From Bacillota bacterium (GTDB taxonomy: Bacteria; Bacillota; Clostridia; Oscillospirales; JAKOTC01): a stretch of DNA of 5,017 nucleotides. Each line of letters starts with the position of its first letter. The stretch's first letter is position 1. The stretch covers positions 1-5,017 of the forward strand of contig JAKOTC010000115.1 of the NCBI GenBank assembly GCA_029776465.1. Direction: 5' to 3'. A program made the position numbers and the translations under genes. Below are positions 1 to 4,972 of this stretch, one piece after another. The notes below the pieces were generated by a model, which made no database searches, was not told where the DNA came from, and worked only from the letters and a program-made list of their open reading frames with translations.

Positions 1-30
1 CCCGCAACCACGATGGTTGCGGGGTTTTTT
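1..30 (+). terminator. Intrinsic terminator of an upstream gene outside the window
   Basis: A perfect 10-bp stem (CCCGCAACCA at 1-10 with TGGTTGCGGG at 14-23) closes on the 3-nt loop CGA and is followed by GTTTTTT (24-30). This is a textbook rho-independent terminator on the + strand. It must end a transcript coming from left of the window, so the psuK promoter downstream starts a new unit. Confidence 0.92.
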
Positions 31-47
31 CATGCCCTGAAAATCGG

Positions 48-75
48 TGCGTAATACACATAAAATGTATTAGCA
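48..75. repeat. Imperfect inverted repeat upstream of psuK
   Basis: TAATACA (52-58) and TGTATTA (66-72) are perfect 7-bp inverted arms around a 7-nt spacer. The pairing continues outward as TGC (48-50) with GCA (73-75), leaving G51 as a single bulge. It lies about 90 bp upstream of the predicted -10 box of psuK and is followed by a T-rich stretch (78-85). It could be a distal protein-binding site or a second weak terminator behind the one at 1-30. The sequence alone does not decide. Confidence 0.35.
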
Positions 76-139
76 GTTGTTTTTTGTTGCGCCGGTATTC
101 TGGATGACGGAATATTTTTAACCTTTGGAATTATTTACA

Positions 140-170
140 ATTACATTTTTTTATATATTTGTGCTATCAT
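140..170 (+). promoter_or_regulatory. Predicted sigma-A promoter of psuK-psuG (extended -10)
   Basis: The -10 box TATCAT (165-170) carries an upstream TG (162-163) in the right place for an extended -10 element. The -35 region is poor: the best candidate is ATTACA (140-145), with a 19-bp spacer. Recognition would therefore rest mainly on the extended -10. The flanking DNA is very AT-rich (131-180). The predicted start of transcription is near 177, just ahead of the inverted repeat at 183-201. Confidence 0.55.
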
Positions 171-182
171 AAAAATAAACAA

Positions 183-201
183 ATACTTAGCCAATAAGTA
201 T
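183..201. promoter_or_regulatory. Candidate operator: perfect inverted repeat behind the psuK promoter
   Basis: ATACTTA (183-189) and TAAGTAT (195-201) are perfect 7-bp arms separated by 5 nt (GCCAA). The repeat lies about +6 to +24 from the predicted transcription start and ends 6 nt before the ribosome binding site of psuK. This is a classic position for a repressor operator. The encoded kinase carries its own winged helix-turn-helix domain, so it is a natural candidate to bind here. A weak 5' UTR hairpin is the alternative. Confidence 0.45.
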
Positions 202-207
202 ATGCTT

Positions 208-212
208 AAAGG
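208..212 (+). promoter_or_regulatory. Ribosome binding site that sets the psuK start at 222
   Basis: AAAGG (208-212) abuts the ATG at 213, too close to serve it, but lies 9 nt before the in-frame ATG at 222. This favours 222 as the true start and shortens the protein by three residues (MKL). Confidence 0.6.
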
Positions 213-221
213 ATGAAGCTT

Positions 222-1316
222 ATGACGCGCCGAGAAGAGGATTTATTGGAACTGATTCGGAAGAATCCGAGAATTTCTCAAAACGAAATAGCAGATGCGC
301 TTGGGATTACCCGTTCTTCTGTGGGGGTTCATATCTCCAATCTGATGAAGAAAGGGATTATTCTTGGAAAAGAATATATTTTAAAACAAGAGGACTATGC
401 CTGCGTGCTGGGTGGGTGCAATATAGATATCATCGGTTTCCCAACCCAAAAGCTGATTGCACGCGACTCCAATCCGGGACGGGTGAAAATCTCCCATGGC
501 GGAGTAGGGCGAAACATCGCCGAGAATATGGTGCACCTGGGGGTTCCCACCAAACTGATCAGCGCCGTGGGCGATGATTTATACGGGAAAAAGATTTTGG
601 ATCATGCCGCTTCCATCGGGCTGGATATGAAAAACACTTTGGTGCTGGGGGGGAAATCCACCTCCACCTATCTGGCTGTTTTAGACCGGCAGGGGGATAT
701 GCAGCTGGCTATTTCCCATATGGATATCCTCAACGAGATCTCCATCGAATTTATCCAGACCGTCCGCCCGGTGATTGAAGGTGCGAAGTTTTGCGTAATT
801 GACACCAACATTCCGGAAAATGTTATCGGCTATGTGCTGGATAATTTTAAAAACATGGTGTTTTTCCTGGACACGGTTTCCACTGCTAAAGCCATGAAGG
901 TGAAAAATAAAATCGGCGCTTTTCACACCATAAAACCCAACAAAATTGAGGCGGAACTGCTTTCCGGAATTAAGATCGAGAAAGAGGAGGACCTGAGAAA
1001 AGCCTCGGAGTATTTTTTGAGCCAGGGAGTCAAGCGGGTGTTTATTACCCTGGGTGAAAAGGGCGTTTTCTTTCAGGATGAGAAAAGGCATCAATTGATT
1101 CCCAACCCGCAGATTTCCGTGGTAAACGCCACGGGGGCGGGGGATGCATTCCTGGCGGGACTGGCTTATTGTTACTTCCATGACAAAGACACCGAGGAAA
1201 GCGCTCGATTTGCTATGACCGCGGCCATACTGGCGCTAAGCCATGAAGATACCATCAACCCCGGCATTTCTAAGGAAAATGTCGAGAAAAAAATGAAGGA
1301 GATCGGATTATGTTAG
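222..1316 (+). CDS. psuK: Pseudouridine kinase with N-terminal winged helix-turn-helix (PfkB family)
   Basis: This cytoplasmic enzyme phosphorylates pseudouridine to pseudouridine 5'-phosphate with ATP, the first step of pseudouridine breakdown. The 364-residue protein has two parts. Residues 1 to about 55 form a winged helix-turn-helix ([20 protein letters not shown] is the recognition region). The rest is a PfkB/ribokinase domain: N-terminal GGCNIDIIG near 64, sugar-binding GGVGRN at 93-98, KPNKIEAE at 238-245, and the anion hole ATGAGD at 303-308 with D308 as predicted catalytic base. SHEDTINP near the C terminus is typical of PsuK. E. coli PsuK (about 313 residues) lacks the DNA-binding domain; E. 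coli YeiI has this same layout. The stop overlaps the psuG start by 7 nt, which supports the function. An alternative start at 213 would add three residues but has no usable ribosome binding site. Autoregulation through the helix-turn-helix is an inference. Confidence 0.9.
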   Translation: MTRREEDLLELIRKNPRISQNEIADALGITRSSVGVHISNLMKKGIILGKEYILKQEDYACVLGGCNIDIIGFPTQKLIARDSNPGRVKISHGGVGRNIAENMVHLGVPTKLISAVGDDLYGKKILDHAASIGLDMKNTLVLGGKSTSTYLAVLDRQGDMQLAISHMDILNEISIEFIQTVRPVIEGAKFCVIDTNIPENVIGYVLDNFKNMVFFLDTVSTAKAMKVKNKIGAFHTIKPNKIEAELLSGIKIEKEEDLRKASEYFLSQGVKRVFITLGEKGVFFQDEKRHQLIPNPQISVVNATGAGDAFLAGLAYCYFHDKDTEESARFAMTAAILALSHEDTINPGISKENVEKKMKEIGLC

Positions 1317-2227
1317 AGCAATATTTGGAGATAAACCCCGAAGTTAAAAAAGCGGTGGAAGAGGGAAGACCTGTGGTGGCGCTGGAGTCCACCATTATCT
1401 CGCACGGTATGCCTTATCCGCAGAATGTTCAAACAGCCATAAGAGTGGAGGAGATTGTTCGGGAAAACGGTGCGGTTCCCGCCACGATTGCCATTTTGAA
1501 AGGCAAGCTGAAGGTGGGACTGACAGAGGATGAGATTGAGTATCTGGGCAAAACCAAGGGCGTGGTAAAAACCAGCCGGAGAGATATCCCCTTTATCGTT
1601 GCCAAGGGACTGGACGGTGCCACCACGGTGGCCTCCACTATGATTTTAGCCAGTATGGCCGGGATTAAAATCTTTGCTACCGGCGGAATCGGGGGCGTGC
1701 ATCGGGGCGCACAGGAGACCTTTGACATCTCTGCCGATCTGGAGGAACTGGCAAACACCAATGTGGCAGTGGTATGTGCGGGGGCAAAGTCCATTCTGGA
1801 CCTTGGCTTGACACTGGAATACCTGGAGACCCATGGCGTTCCCGTGGTGGGCTTTGGCACCGATGAGCTTCCGGCATTTTATACTTCTAAAAGCGGGTTT
1901 GGAGTGGATTACCGGGTGGATACTCCTGTTCAGCTTGCGGCGGCGCTCAAAGCCAAGTGGGATCTAAATCTGAAAGGCGGGGTGGTAATCGCCAATCCCA
2001 TTCCGAAAGAGTTTGAGATGGATCCTGCGGTTATTAATAACGCCATCGAAACGGCGCTTCGGGAAGCCGAGGAAAAGGGGATCCGGGGTAAGGAAAGCAC
2101 GCCCTTCCTGCTGGCCAAGGTAAAAGAGCTGACCGAAGGCGCTAGCCTGGATTCCAACATCCAGCTGGTGTTTAACAACGCCAAAGTGGCGGCGCAGATT
2201 GCGACAGAGCTGAGCAGGCTGGCATGA
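1310..2227 (+). CDS. psuG: Pseudouridine-5'-phosphate glycosidase
   Basis: PsuG breaks the C-C glycosidic bond of pseudouridine 5'-phosphate to give uracil and ribose 5-phosphate, using a Schiff-base lysine and a divalent metal (Mn2+ in studied homologues). The 305-residue length matches the family (E. coli YeiN about 312). Catalytic residues known from E. coli PsuG line up with a constant offset: E26 in [15 protein letters not shown] (E31), K87 in KTSRRD (K93), H131 in GGIGGVHRG (H137), D143 in SADLEE (metal-site D149) and K160 in CAGAKSILD (Schiff-base K166). The C-terminal phosphate-site motif [13 protein letters not shown] is present from about 286. The start at 1310 has an AAGGAGAT site at 1296-1303 with a 6-nt spacer and overlaps the end of psuK, so translation is probably coupled. 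Nothing is missing or broken. No pseudouridine transporter is seen in the window. Confidence 0.96.
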   Translation: MLEQYLEINPEVKKAVEEGRPVVALESTIISHGMPYPQNVQTAIRVEEIVRENGAVPATIAILKGKLKVGLTEDEIEYLGKTKGVVKTSRRDIPFIVAKGLDGATTVASTMILASMAGIKIFATGGIGGVHRGAQETFDISADLEELANTNVAVVCAGAKSILDLGLTLEYLETHGVPVVGFGTDELPAFYTSKSGFGVDYRVDTPVQLAAALKAKWDLNLKGGVVIANPIPKEFEMDPAVINNAIETALREAEEKGIRGKESTPFLLAKVKELTEGASLDSNIQLVFNNAKVAAQIATELSRLA

Positions 2228-2256
2228 TTTATTAAGTAACTTATACGGAAATTCAT

Positions 2257-2293
2257 AAAGGGCCTCCGACGATGATCGGAAGCCCTTTTATTT
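2257..2293 (+). terminator. Intrinsic terminator of the psuK-psuG operon
   Basis: AAAGGGC (2257-2263) pairs with GCCCTTT (2282-2288), and TCCGA (2265-2269) with TCGGA (2276-2280). This gives a 12-bp stem with one C/A mismatch (2264/2281) and a 6-nt loop. The tail is TATTT after the T run of the stem. It begins 29 nt after the psuG stop. The A-rich left arm could also support termination in the reverse direction, but no - strand gene is seen nearby. Confidence 0.88.
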
Positions 2294-2320
2294 GGCATCC
2301 TTACAATGATATGATATAAT
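2292..2320 (+). promoter_or_regulatory. Strong sigma-A promoter of the amidohydrolase gene
   Basis: TTGGCA (2292-2297, one mismatch to TTGACA) and a perfect TATAAT (2315-2320) are separated by exactly 17 bp. TG at 2312-2313 adds an extended -10. Transcription should begin near 2327. The -35 box starts inside the tail of the psuG terminator, so the two units are packed with no spare DNA. Confidence 0.85.
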
Positions 2321-2364
2321 AACCGGTAGATTTAAACTTAGCCAGAGAATTGAGGTACCATACA

Positions 2365-3180
2365 ATGCCGCAAAAAACCTTTATGATTGATTTTCATACC
2401 CATTGCTTTACTGACAGCCTTGCGCCCCGCGCCATTCAAACCCTTACAGAGAAAGGCGGGCTTTTACCCCACCATGACGGAACCGCCTCCGGGCTGGTGG
2501 CTTTGCAGGAGAAGAGCGGCGTTTCTCTCTCCGTCATCATGCCCATCGCCACTAAGCCCAGCCAGGCCGCAAGCATCAATCCCTGGGCAAAGCAGGTCGA
2601 AACAGAGTATGCGGGAAAGCTTTTGGCTTTTGGAAGCGTCCATCCGGAAAGCGAGAACTATCGGGCAGAGATTGCCCAATTGAAAGAACTGGGGCTTCAC
2701 GGGGTCAAGCTTCATCCCGAATATCAGAACTTTCAGATTGACGACCGCCGGTATTATTCCTTTTACGAAGCGATTTTCTCGGCGGACCTTCCGATTCTTT
2801 TTCACGCCGGGGGAGACGTGGCTTATGCCCCGCCTTATCATAGCCGGCCGCAGGCGGTAGCCCGATTGGTCAAATCCTTTCCCGGTGCCACCATCATTGC
2901 CGCCCATTTGGGCGGGTTTGAGATGTGGGAGGAAGCGGAGGAGGAACTGGCGGGACTGGACATTTATCTGGACCTGTCCACCGCTGCCGGTAGGCTTGAG
3001 AAAGAGCGTTTTCTTCGTTTTTGCCGGGCCCATGGAACGGATAAAATTTTATTTGGGACGGATTCTCCCTGGTATGATCCGGCTGAGGTGATTTGCACGG
3101 TGGAAACAGCCGGGTTTACGGAAAAAGAATTAACACAGATATTCTGCGAAAATGCAAAAAAGGTCTTAAAAATTTTCTAG
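2365..3180 (+). CDS. Metal-dependent amidohydrolase of unknown substrate (amidohydrolase_2 / TatD-like)
   Basis: A predicted cytoplasmic TIM-barrel hydrolase of 271 residues with no signal peptide or membrane segment. The metal-site residues of the amidohydrolase superfamily are in order: HTH (H11, H13) at the end of strand 1 in DFHTH, then GVKLHPEYQNF with K115 and H117, FHAGGD with H147, AAHLGG with H181, and FGTDSPW with the conserved D233. This pattern fits the amidohydrolase_2 group (COG2159-like), which includes decarboxylases as well as hydrolases, and resembles TatD. The substrate cannot be told from sequence. The start at 2365 is chosen because GAGG (2352-2355) lies 9 nt before it; an in-frame TTG at 2350 would overlap that site. 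It has its own promoter and no intrinsic terminator before the T-box promoter 19 nt downstream. No functional link to its neighbours is evident. Confidence 0.85.
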   Translation: MPQKTFMIDFHTHCFTDSLAPRAIQTLTEKGGLLPHHDGTASGLVALQEKSGVSLSVIMPIATKPSQAASINPWAKQVETEYAGKLLAFGSVHPESENYRAEIAQLKELGLHGVKLHPEYQNFQIDDRRYYSFYEAIFSADLPILFHAGGDVAYAPPYHSRPQAVARLVKSFPGATIIAAHLGGFEMWEEAEEELAGLDIYLDLSTAAGRLEKERFLRFCRAHGTDKILFGTDSPWYDPAEVICTVETAGFTEKELTQIFCENAKKVLKIF

Positions 3181-3198
3181 AGAAATCCATTGAATCTA

Positions 3199-3227
3199 TT
3201 GACAAATATTCCTTTATAAGGTATTCT
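3199..3227 (+). promoter_or_regulatory. Sigma-A promoter of the T-box/trpB unit
   Basis: A perfect -35 TTGACA (3199-3204) lies 17 bp before TATTCT (3222-3227, four of six matches to TATAAT). Transcription should start around 3233-3235, which falls inside the palindrome at 3227-3247. The promoter begins 19 nt after the amidohydrolase stop. Confidence 0.8.
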
Positions 3228-3247
3228 GTATTCAATAATTGAATACA
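3227..3247. promoter_or_regulatory. Palindromic operator candidate on the trpB transcription start
   Basis: TGTATTCAA (3227-3235) and TTGAATACA (3239-3247) are perfect 9-bp inverted arms around TAA. The palindrome touches the last base of the -10 box and covers the predicted transcription start. Only about half would be in the RNA, so it is better explained as a protein-binding site in DNA than as an RNA hairpin. The hexamer GTATTC also occurs directly upstream (3221-3226), giving a third half-site in direct orientation. I do not recognise the motif. It is not an ARG box, whose half-sites have the opposite order. Confidence 0.5.
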
Positions 3248-3337
3248 CCCAAACCGATGATTAAGAAGAGTAGGTTCGGAATCCGCTTCAAAGAGAGCTG
3301 CAGGCGGTGGAATTGCGGCAGGCAGGACCGGATTGAA

Positions 3338-3340
3338 TGG
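3338..3340 (+). promoter_or_regulatory. T-box specifier codon TGG (Trp)
   Basis: TGG directly follows the loop E half GAA (3335-3337), the usual place of the specifier, and is followed by a purine (G3341). It pairs with the CCA anticodon of tRNA-Trp. The downstream gene is trpB, which agrees independently. Shifted readings (ATG, GGG) would break the spacing from GAA and do not fit the gene. Confidence 0.88.
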
Positions 3341-3469
3341 GCTTAGGAGGGCAGACGAAAGCAGAGCTTTCTGCAAGTAGTATCTGACGGGATCTTCACC
3401 CGTTATCAAGGAAGCGCGCATGTTGGTGTGCGGAACAAGTGGATAAACCCGGGAGGGTTTTATCAATTT

Positions 3470-3499
3470 GGGTGGTACCGCAGGAAATTCTCCTGCCCC
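3470..3499 (+). promoter_or_regulatory. T-box antiterminator helix
   Basis: GGG (3470-3472) pairs with CCC (3497-3499), and GCAGG (3480-3484) with CCTGC (3492-3496). This leaves exactly the 7-nt bulge TGGTACC (3473-3479), whose TGGN pairs with the tRNA acceptor end. Bases 3492-3499 are also the 5' arm of the terminator, so the two folds exclude each other. Confidence 0.9.
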
Positions 3500-3526
3500 T
3501 TGCTATGGGGCGGGAGTTTTTATTTT
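3490..3526 (+). terminator. Regulated intrinsic terminator of the T-box
   Basis: CTCCTGCCCC (3490-3499) pairs with GGGGCGGGAG (3507-3516) as a 10-bp stem with one T/G wobble and a 7-nt loop, followed by TTTTTATTTT (3517-3526). It is the off state when tRNA-Trp is charged. Because the amidohydrolase upstream has no terminator of its own, this may also end its transcripts. Confidence 0.93.
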
Positions 3527-3550
3527 ATCCTGAAAGGAGCGGGAGCTGAG

Positions 3551-3637
3551 ATGAAAAACGAAGAAATCCATTTTCGATGGCGTAGCTTAGCAGGGTATTT
3601 CACAATATTGATTAAAAAAGGAGAATGGCCATGTTAG
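3551..3637 (+). CDS. Possible 28-residue Trp-containing leader peptide coupled to trpB
   Basis: An ATG at 3551, placed 24 nt after the T-box terminator tail, opens a 28-codon frame ending in TAG at 3635-3637. Two candidate ribosome binding sites precede it: GGGAG (3541-3545, 5-nt spacer) and AAAGGAG (3533-3539, 11-nt spacer). Trp is encoded at codon 10 (3578-3580) and codon 26 (3626-3628). The frame contains the trpB ribosome binding site and overlaps the trpB start at 3631 by 7 nt, so the two would be translationally coupled. The peptide starts charged ([11 protein letters not shown]), has a short hydrophobic stretch (LAGYFTILI) and ends KKGEWPC. I know no family for it. A comparable arrangement, T-box followed by a Trp-codon leader peptide, controls the anti-TRAP gene rtpA in Bacillus subtilis. 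It may equally be a chance ORF in the 5' UTR. Confidence 0.4.
   Translation: MKNEEIHFRWRSLAGYFTILIKKGEWPC
3618..3623 (+). promoter_or_regulatory. Ribosome binding site that sets the trpB start at 3631
   Basis: AAGGAG (3618-3623) is 1 nt from the ATG at 3625 but 7 nt from the in-frame ATG at 3631. The second is therefore the likely start, dropping two residues (MA). The site lies inside the small ORF at 3551-3637. Confidence 0.75.
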
Positions 3638-4854
3638 AGAAAAATGTTGATTTCGCAGTCTATACCAAGCATAATCCCACTAAAGACGGTTATTTCGGAA
3701 CCTATGGGGGAGCGTATATCCCGCCTCAGCTGGAAGCCGAGTTCGCCCGTATTTCACAGGCCTATGAAACCATCTGCAAGAGCAGCCGGTTTATCAGTGA
3801 ATTGAGAAGAATCCGAAAGGAGTTTCAGGGCCGCCCCACCCCCACCTACCATTGTGAGCGGCTTTCCAATATGCTGGGCAACTGTCAGATATATCTCAAA
3901 AGGGAGGATCTGAACCACACCGGTGCCCACAAATTAAACCATTGTATGGGTGAAGGACTGTTGGCCAAATATCTGGGCAAGAAAAAACTTATCGCCGAAA
4001 CGGGAGCAGGGCAGCATGGGGTGGCTTTAGCCACGGCGGCGGCTTTTTTCGGACTGGAATGCGATATTTATATGGGTGAGGTGGACATTGCCAAGCAGGC
4101 ACCCAATGTGGCCAGAATGAAGTTGCTGGGCGCCCGGGTTGTCCCGGTTTCCCACGGACTGAAAACTCTGAAGGAGGCAGTGGATGCCGCGTTTGAGGCC
4201 TATATGAAGGAGTATGAGGAATCCATGTACTGCATTGGTTCGGTGGTGGGTCCCCATCCATTCCCCATGATGGTGCGTGATTTCCAGTCGGTGGTGGGTA
4301 TTGAGGCCAGAGAGCAGTTCCTGGAGATGACAGGCAATCTGCCCGATGCGGTAGTGGCCTGCGTGGGCGGCGGTTCGAATGCGGCGGGCATCTTTATGGC
4401 TTTTCTCAATGACCCGGTTGAAATCTATGGGGTGGAACCTTTGGGTGTCGGCACAAAGAGAGGCGAGCACGCGGCCAGTCTGACCTATGGCAAAGAGGGG
4501 ATTATGCATGGCTTCAAATCCATCATGCTGCAAAATGAGGAAGGAGAGCCGGATCCGGTTTATTCTGTGGCCAGCGGACTGGATTATCCCTCCGTGGGTC
4601 CCGAACACGCCTATCTGAGGGATCTGGGCCGGGTGAATTATAAAACCGCTTCGGATGATGAAGCCATTGATGCCTTCTTCACTCTTTCCAAGCTGGAGGG
4701 TATTATCCCGGCGCTGGAAAGCGCCCATGCCATCGCTTATGCCATGAAGCTGGCCAAGGAAATGGGCACCGGTTCCATCCTGGTCAACTGCTCGGGCAGG
4801 GGGGACAAGGATTTGGATTATGTTCTGGAAAAGTACGGGGATCGATTGAAATAA
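3631..4854 (+). CDS. trpB: Tryptophan synthase beta chain (stand-alone, no trpA adjacent)
   Basis: TrpB is the PLP enzyme that condenses indole with L-serine to tryptophan; it normally pairs with TrpA, which supplies indole. The 407-residue protein is close to usual length (about 397 in enterobacteria) and complete. Motifs: [12 protein letters not shown] near 20; [12 protein letters not shown] with PLP lysine K101; AETGAGQHG with catalytic E123 (Salmonella E109); phosphate-binding GGGSN at 246-250; [10 protein letters not shown] with D318 (Salmonella D305); and SGRGDKD with S388 contacting the pyridine nitrogen. K181 matches Salmonella K167, which contacts TrpA. R141 is replaced by K155. The TGAHK form and length indicate the ordinary TrpB1 type rather than TrpB2. 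It follows a Trp T-box with TGG specifier, so its transcription should rise when tRNA-Trp is uncharged. No trpA is adjacent: the next ORF is unrelated. The role could be indole salvage or pairing with a distant TrpA. Confidence 0.94.
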   Translation: MLEKNVDFAVYTKHNPTKDGYFGTYGGAYIPPQLEAEFARISQAYETICKSSRFISELRRIRKEFQGRPTPTYHCERLSNMLGNCQIYLKREDLNHTGAHKLNHCMGEGLLAKYLGKKKLIAETGAGQHGVALATAAAFFGLECDIYMGEVDIAKQAPNVARMKLLGARVVPVSHGLKTLKEAVDAAFEAYMKEYEESMYCIGSVVGPHPFPMMVRDFQSVVGIEAREQFLEMTGNLPDAVVACVGGGSNAAGIFMAFLNDPVEIYGVEPLGVGTKRGEHAASLTYGKEGIMHGFKSIMLQNEEGEPDPVYSVASGLDYPSVGPEHAYLRDLGRVNYKTASDDEAIDAFFTLSKLEGIIPALESAHAIAYAMKLAKEMGTGSILVNCSGRGDKDLDYVLEKYGDRLK

Positions 4855-4929
4855 GGCCCGTTTACAGCCTAAAGAAAAACCCGGCCTGCAAGTGAACCGA
4901 ACCAGTAAAAACGGACAATAGACAAAGAG

Positions 4930-4965
4930 CCCCCTGATGTAGGAAAATAGAACTACATCAGGGGG
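4930..4965 (+). repeat. Perfect 13-bp hairpin enclosing a ribosome binding site
   Basis: CCCCCTGATGTAG (4930-4942) is exactly complementary to CTACATCAGGGGG (4953-4965) around a 10-nt loop. The T content after it (TATTTG) and on the other strand is too poor for a typical terminator, though it is the only strong hairpin after trpB and may serve as one. The 3' arm ends in AGGGGG (4960-4965), 7 nt before an ATG at 4973, so the hairpin would hide that ribosome binding site in read-through RNA. The 75 nt between trpB and this hairpin (4855-4929) show nothing else I can support. Confidence 0.75.
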
Positions 4966-4972
4966 TATTTGT

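Larger units (their letters stand above)
3234..3526 (+). promoter_or_regulatory. T-box riboswitch, tryptophan type (specifier TGG)
   Basis: This leader fills the 370-nt gap between the amidohydrolase and the small ORF before trpB. Stem I shows a GA-rich kink-turn-like base (GATGA 3256-3260 opposite GGA 3346-3348), a lower helix TTAAG/CTTAG (3261-3265 with 3342-3346), and a specifier loop with the loop E halves AGTA (3269-3272) and GAA (3335-3337). Above it is a helix GGTTCGG/CCGGATT (3273-3279 with 3328-3334), then the AGAGAG bulge region (3292-3297) and a GGTGGAA apical loop (3306-3312). Linker hairpins follow: ACGGG/CCCGT (3387-3391 with 3399-3403), CGCGCA/TGTGCG (3415-3420 with 3427-3432) and GATAAACCC/GGGTTTTATC (3442-3450 with 3455-3464). 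The T-box GGGTGGTACCGC lies at 3470-3481. Uncharged tRNA-Trp would stabilise the antiterminator and allow trpB transcription when tryptophan is short. Confidence 0.95.

Noticed and set aside
31..182. tRNA or other structural RNA gene in the psuK upstream region
   Set aside because: No cloverleaf or T-arm motif is seen; the stretch holds only inverted repeats and an AT-rich promoter.
213..221. ATG at 213 as the start of psuK
   Set aside because: The AAAGG site directly touches it. The ATG at 222 has proper spacing.
681..1181. A 166-codon open frame on the - strand opposite psuK
   Set aside because: Lies within the PfkB domain of psuK and has no recognisable features.
2464..3033. A 189-codon open frame on the - strand opposite the amidohydrolase
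   Set aside because: Fully inside a gene with conserved metal-site motifs on the + strand; no domain or ribosome binding site of its own.
3215..3220. TATAAG as the -10 box for the TTGACA at 3199-3204
   Set aside because: The spacer would be only 10 bp. TATTCT at 3222-3227 gives the normal 17 bp.
3227..3247. Palindrome as an ARG box or a classical TrpR operator
   Set aside because: ARG boxes have TGAAT first and ATTCA second, the reverse of this site, and the enteric trp operator core CTAG is absent.
3428..3550. Coding region running through the T-box into the small ORF
   Set aside because: This stretch is accounted for by the T-box and its terminator. Only the part from the ATG at 3551, after the terminator, is a plausible small ORF.
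4531..4557. Apparent loss of TrpB D305 in the NEEGEPD stretch
   Set aside because: Recounting against the Salmonella numbering places D305 in GLDYPSVGP, where the aspartate (D318) is present. The NEEGEPD stretch is a variable loop.
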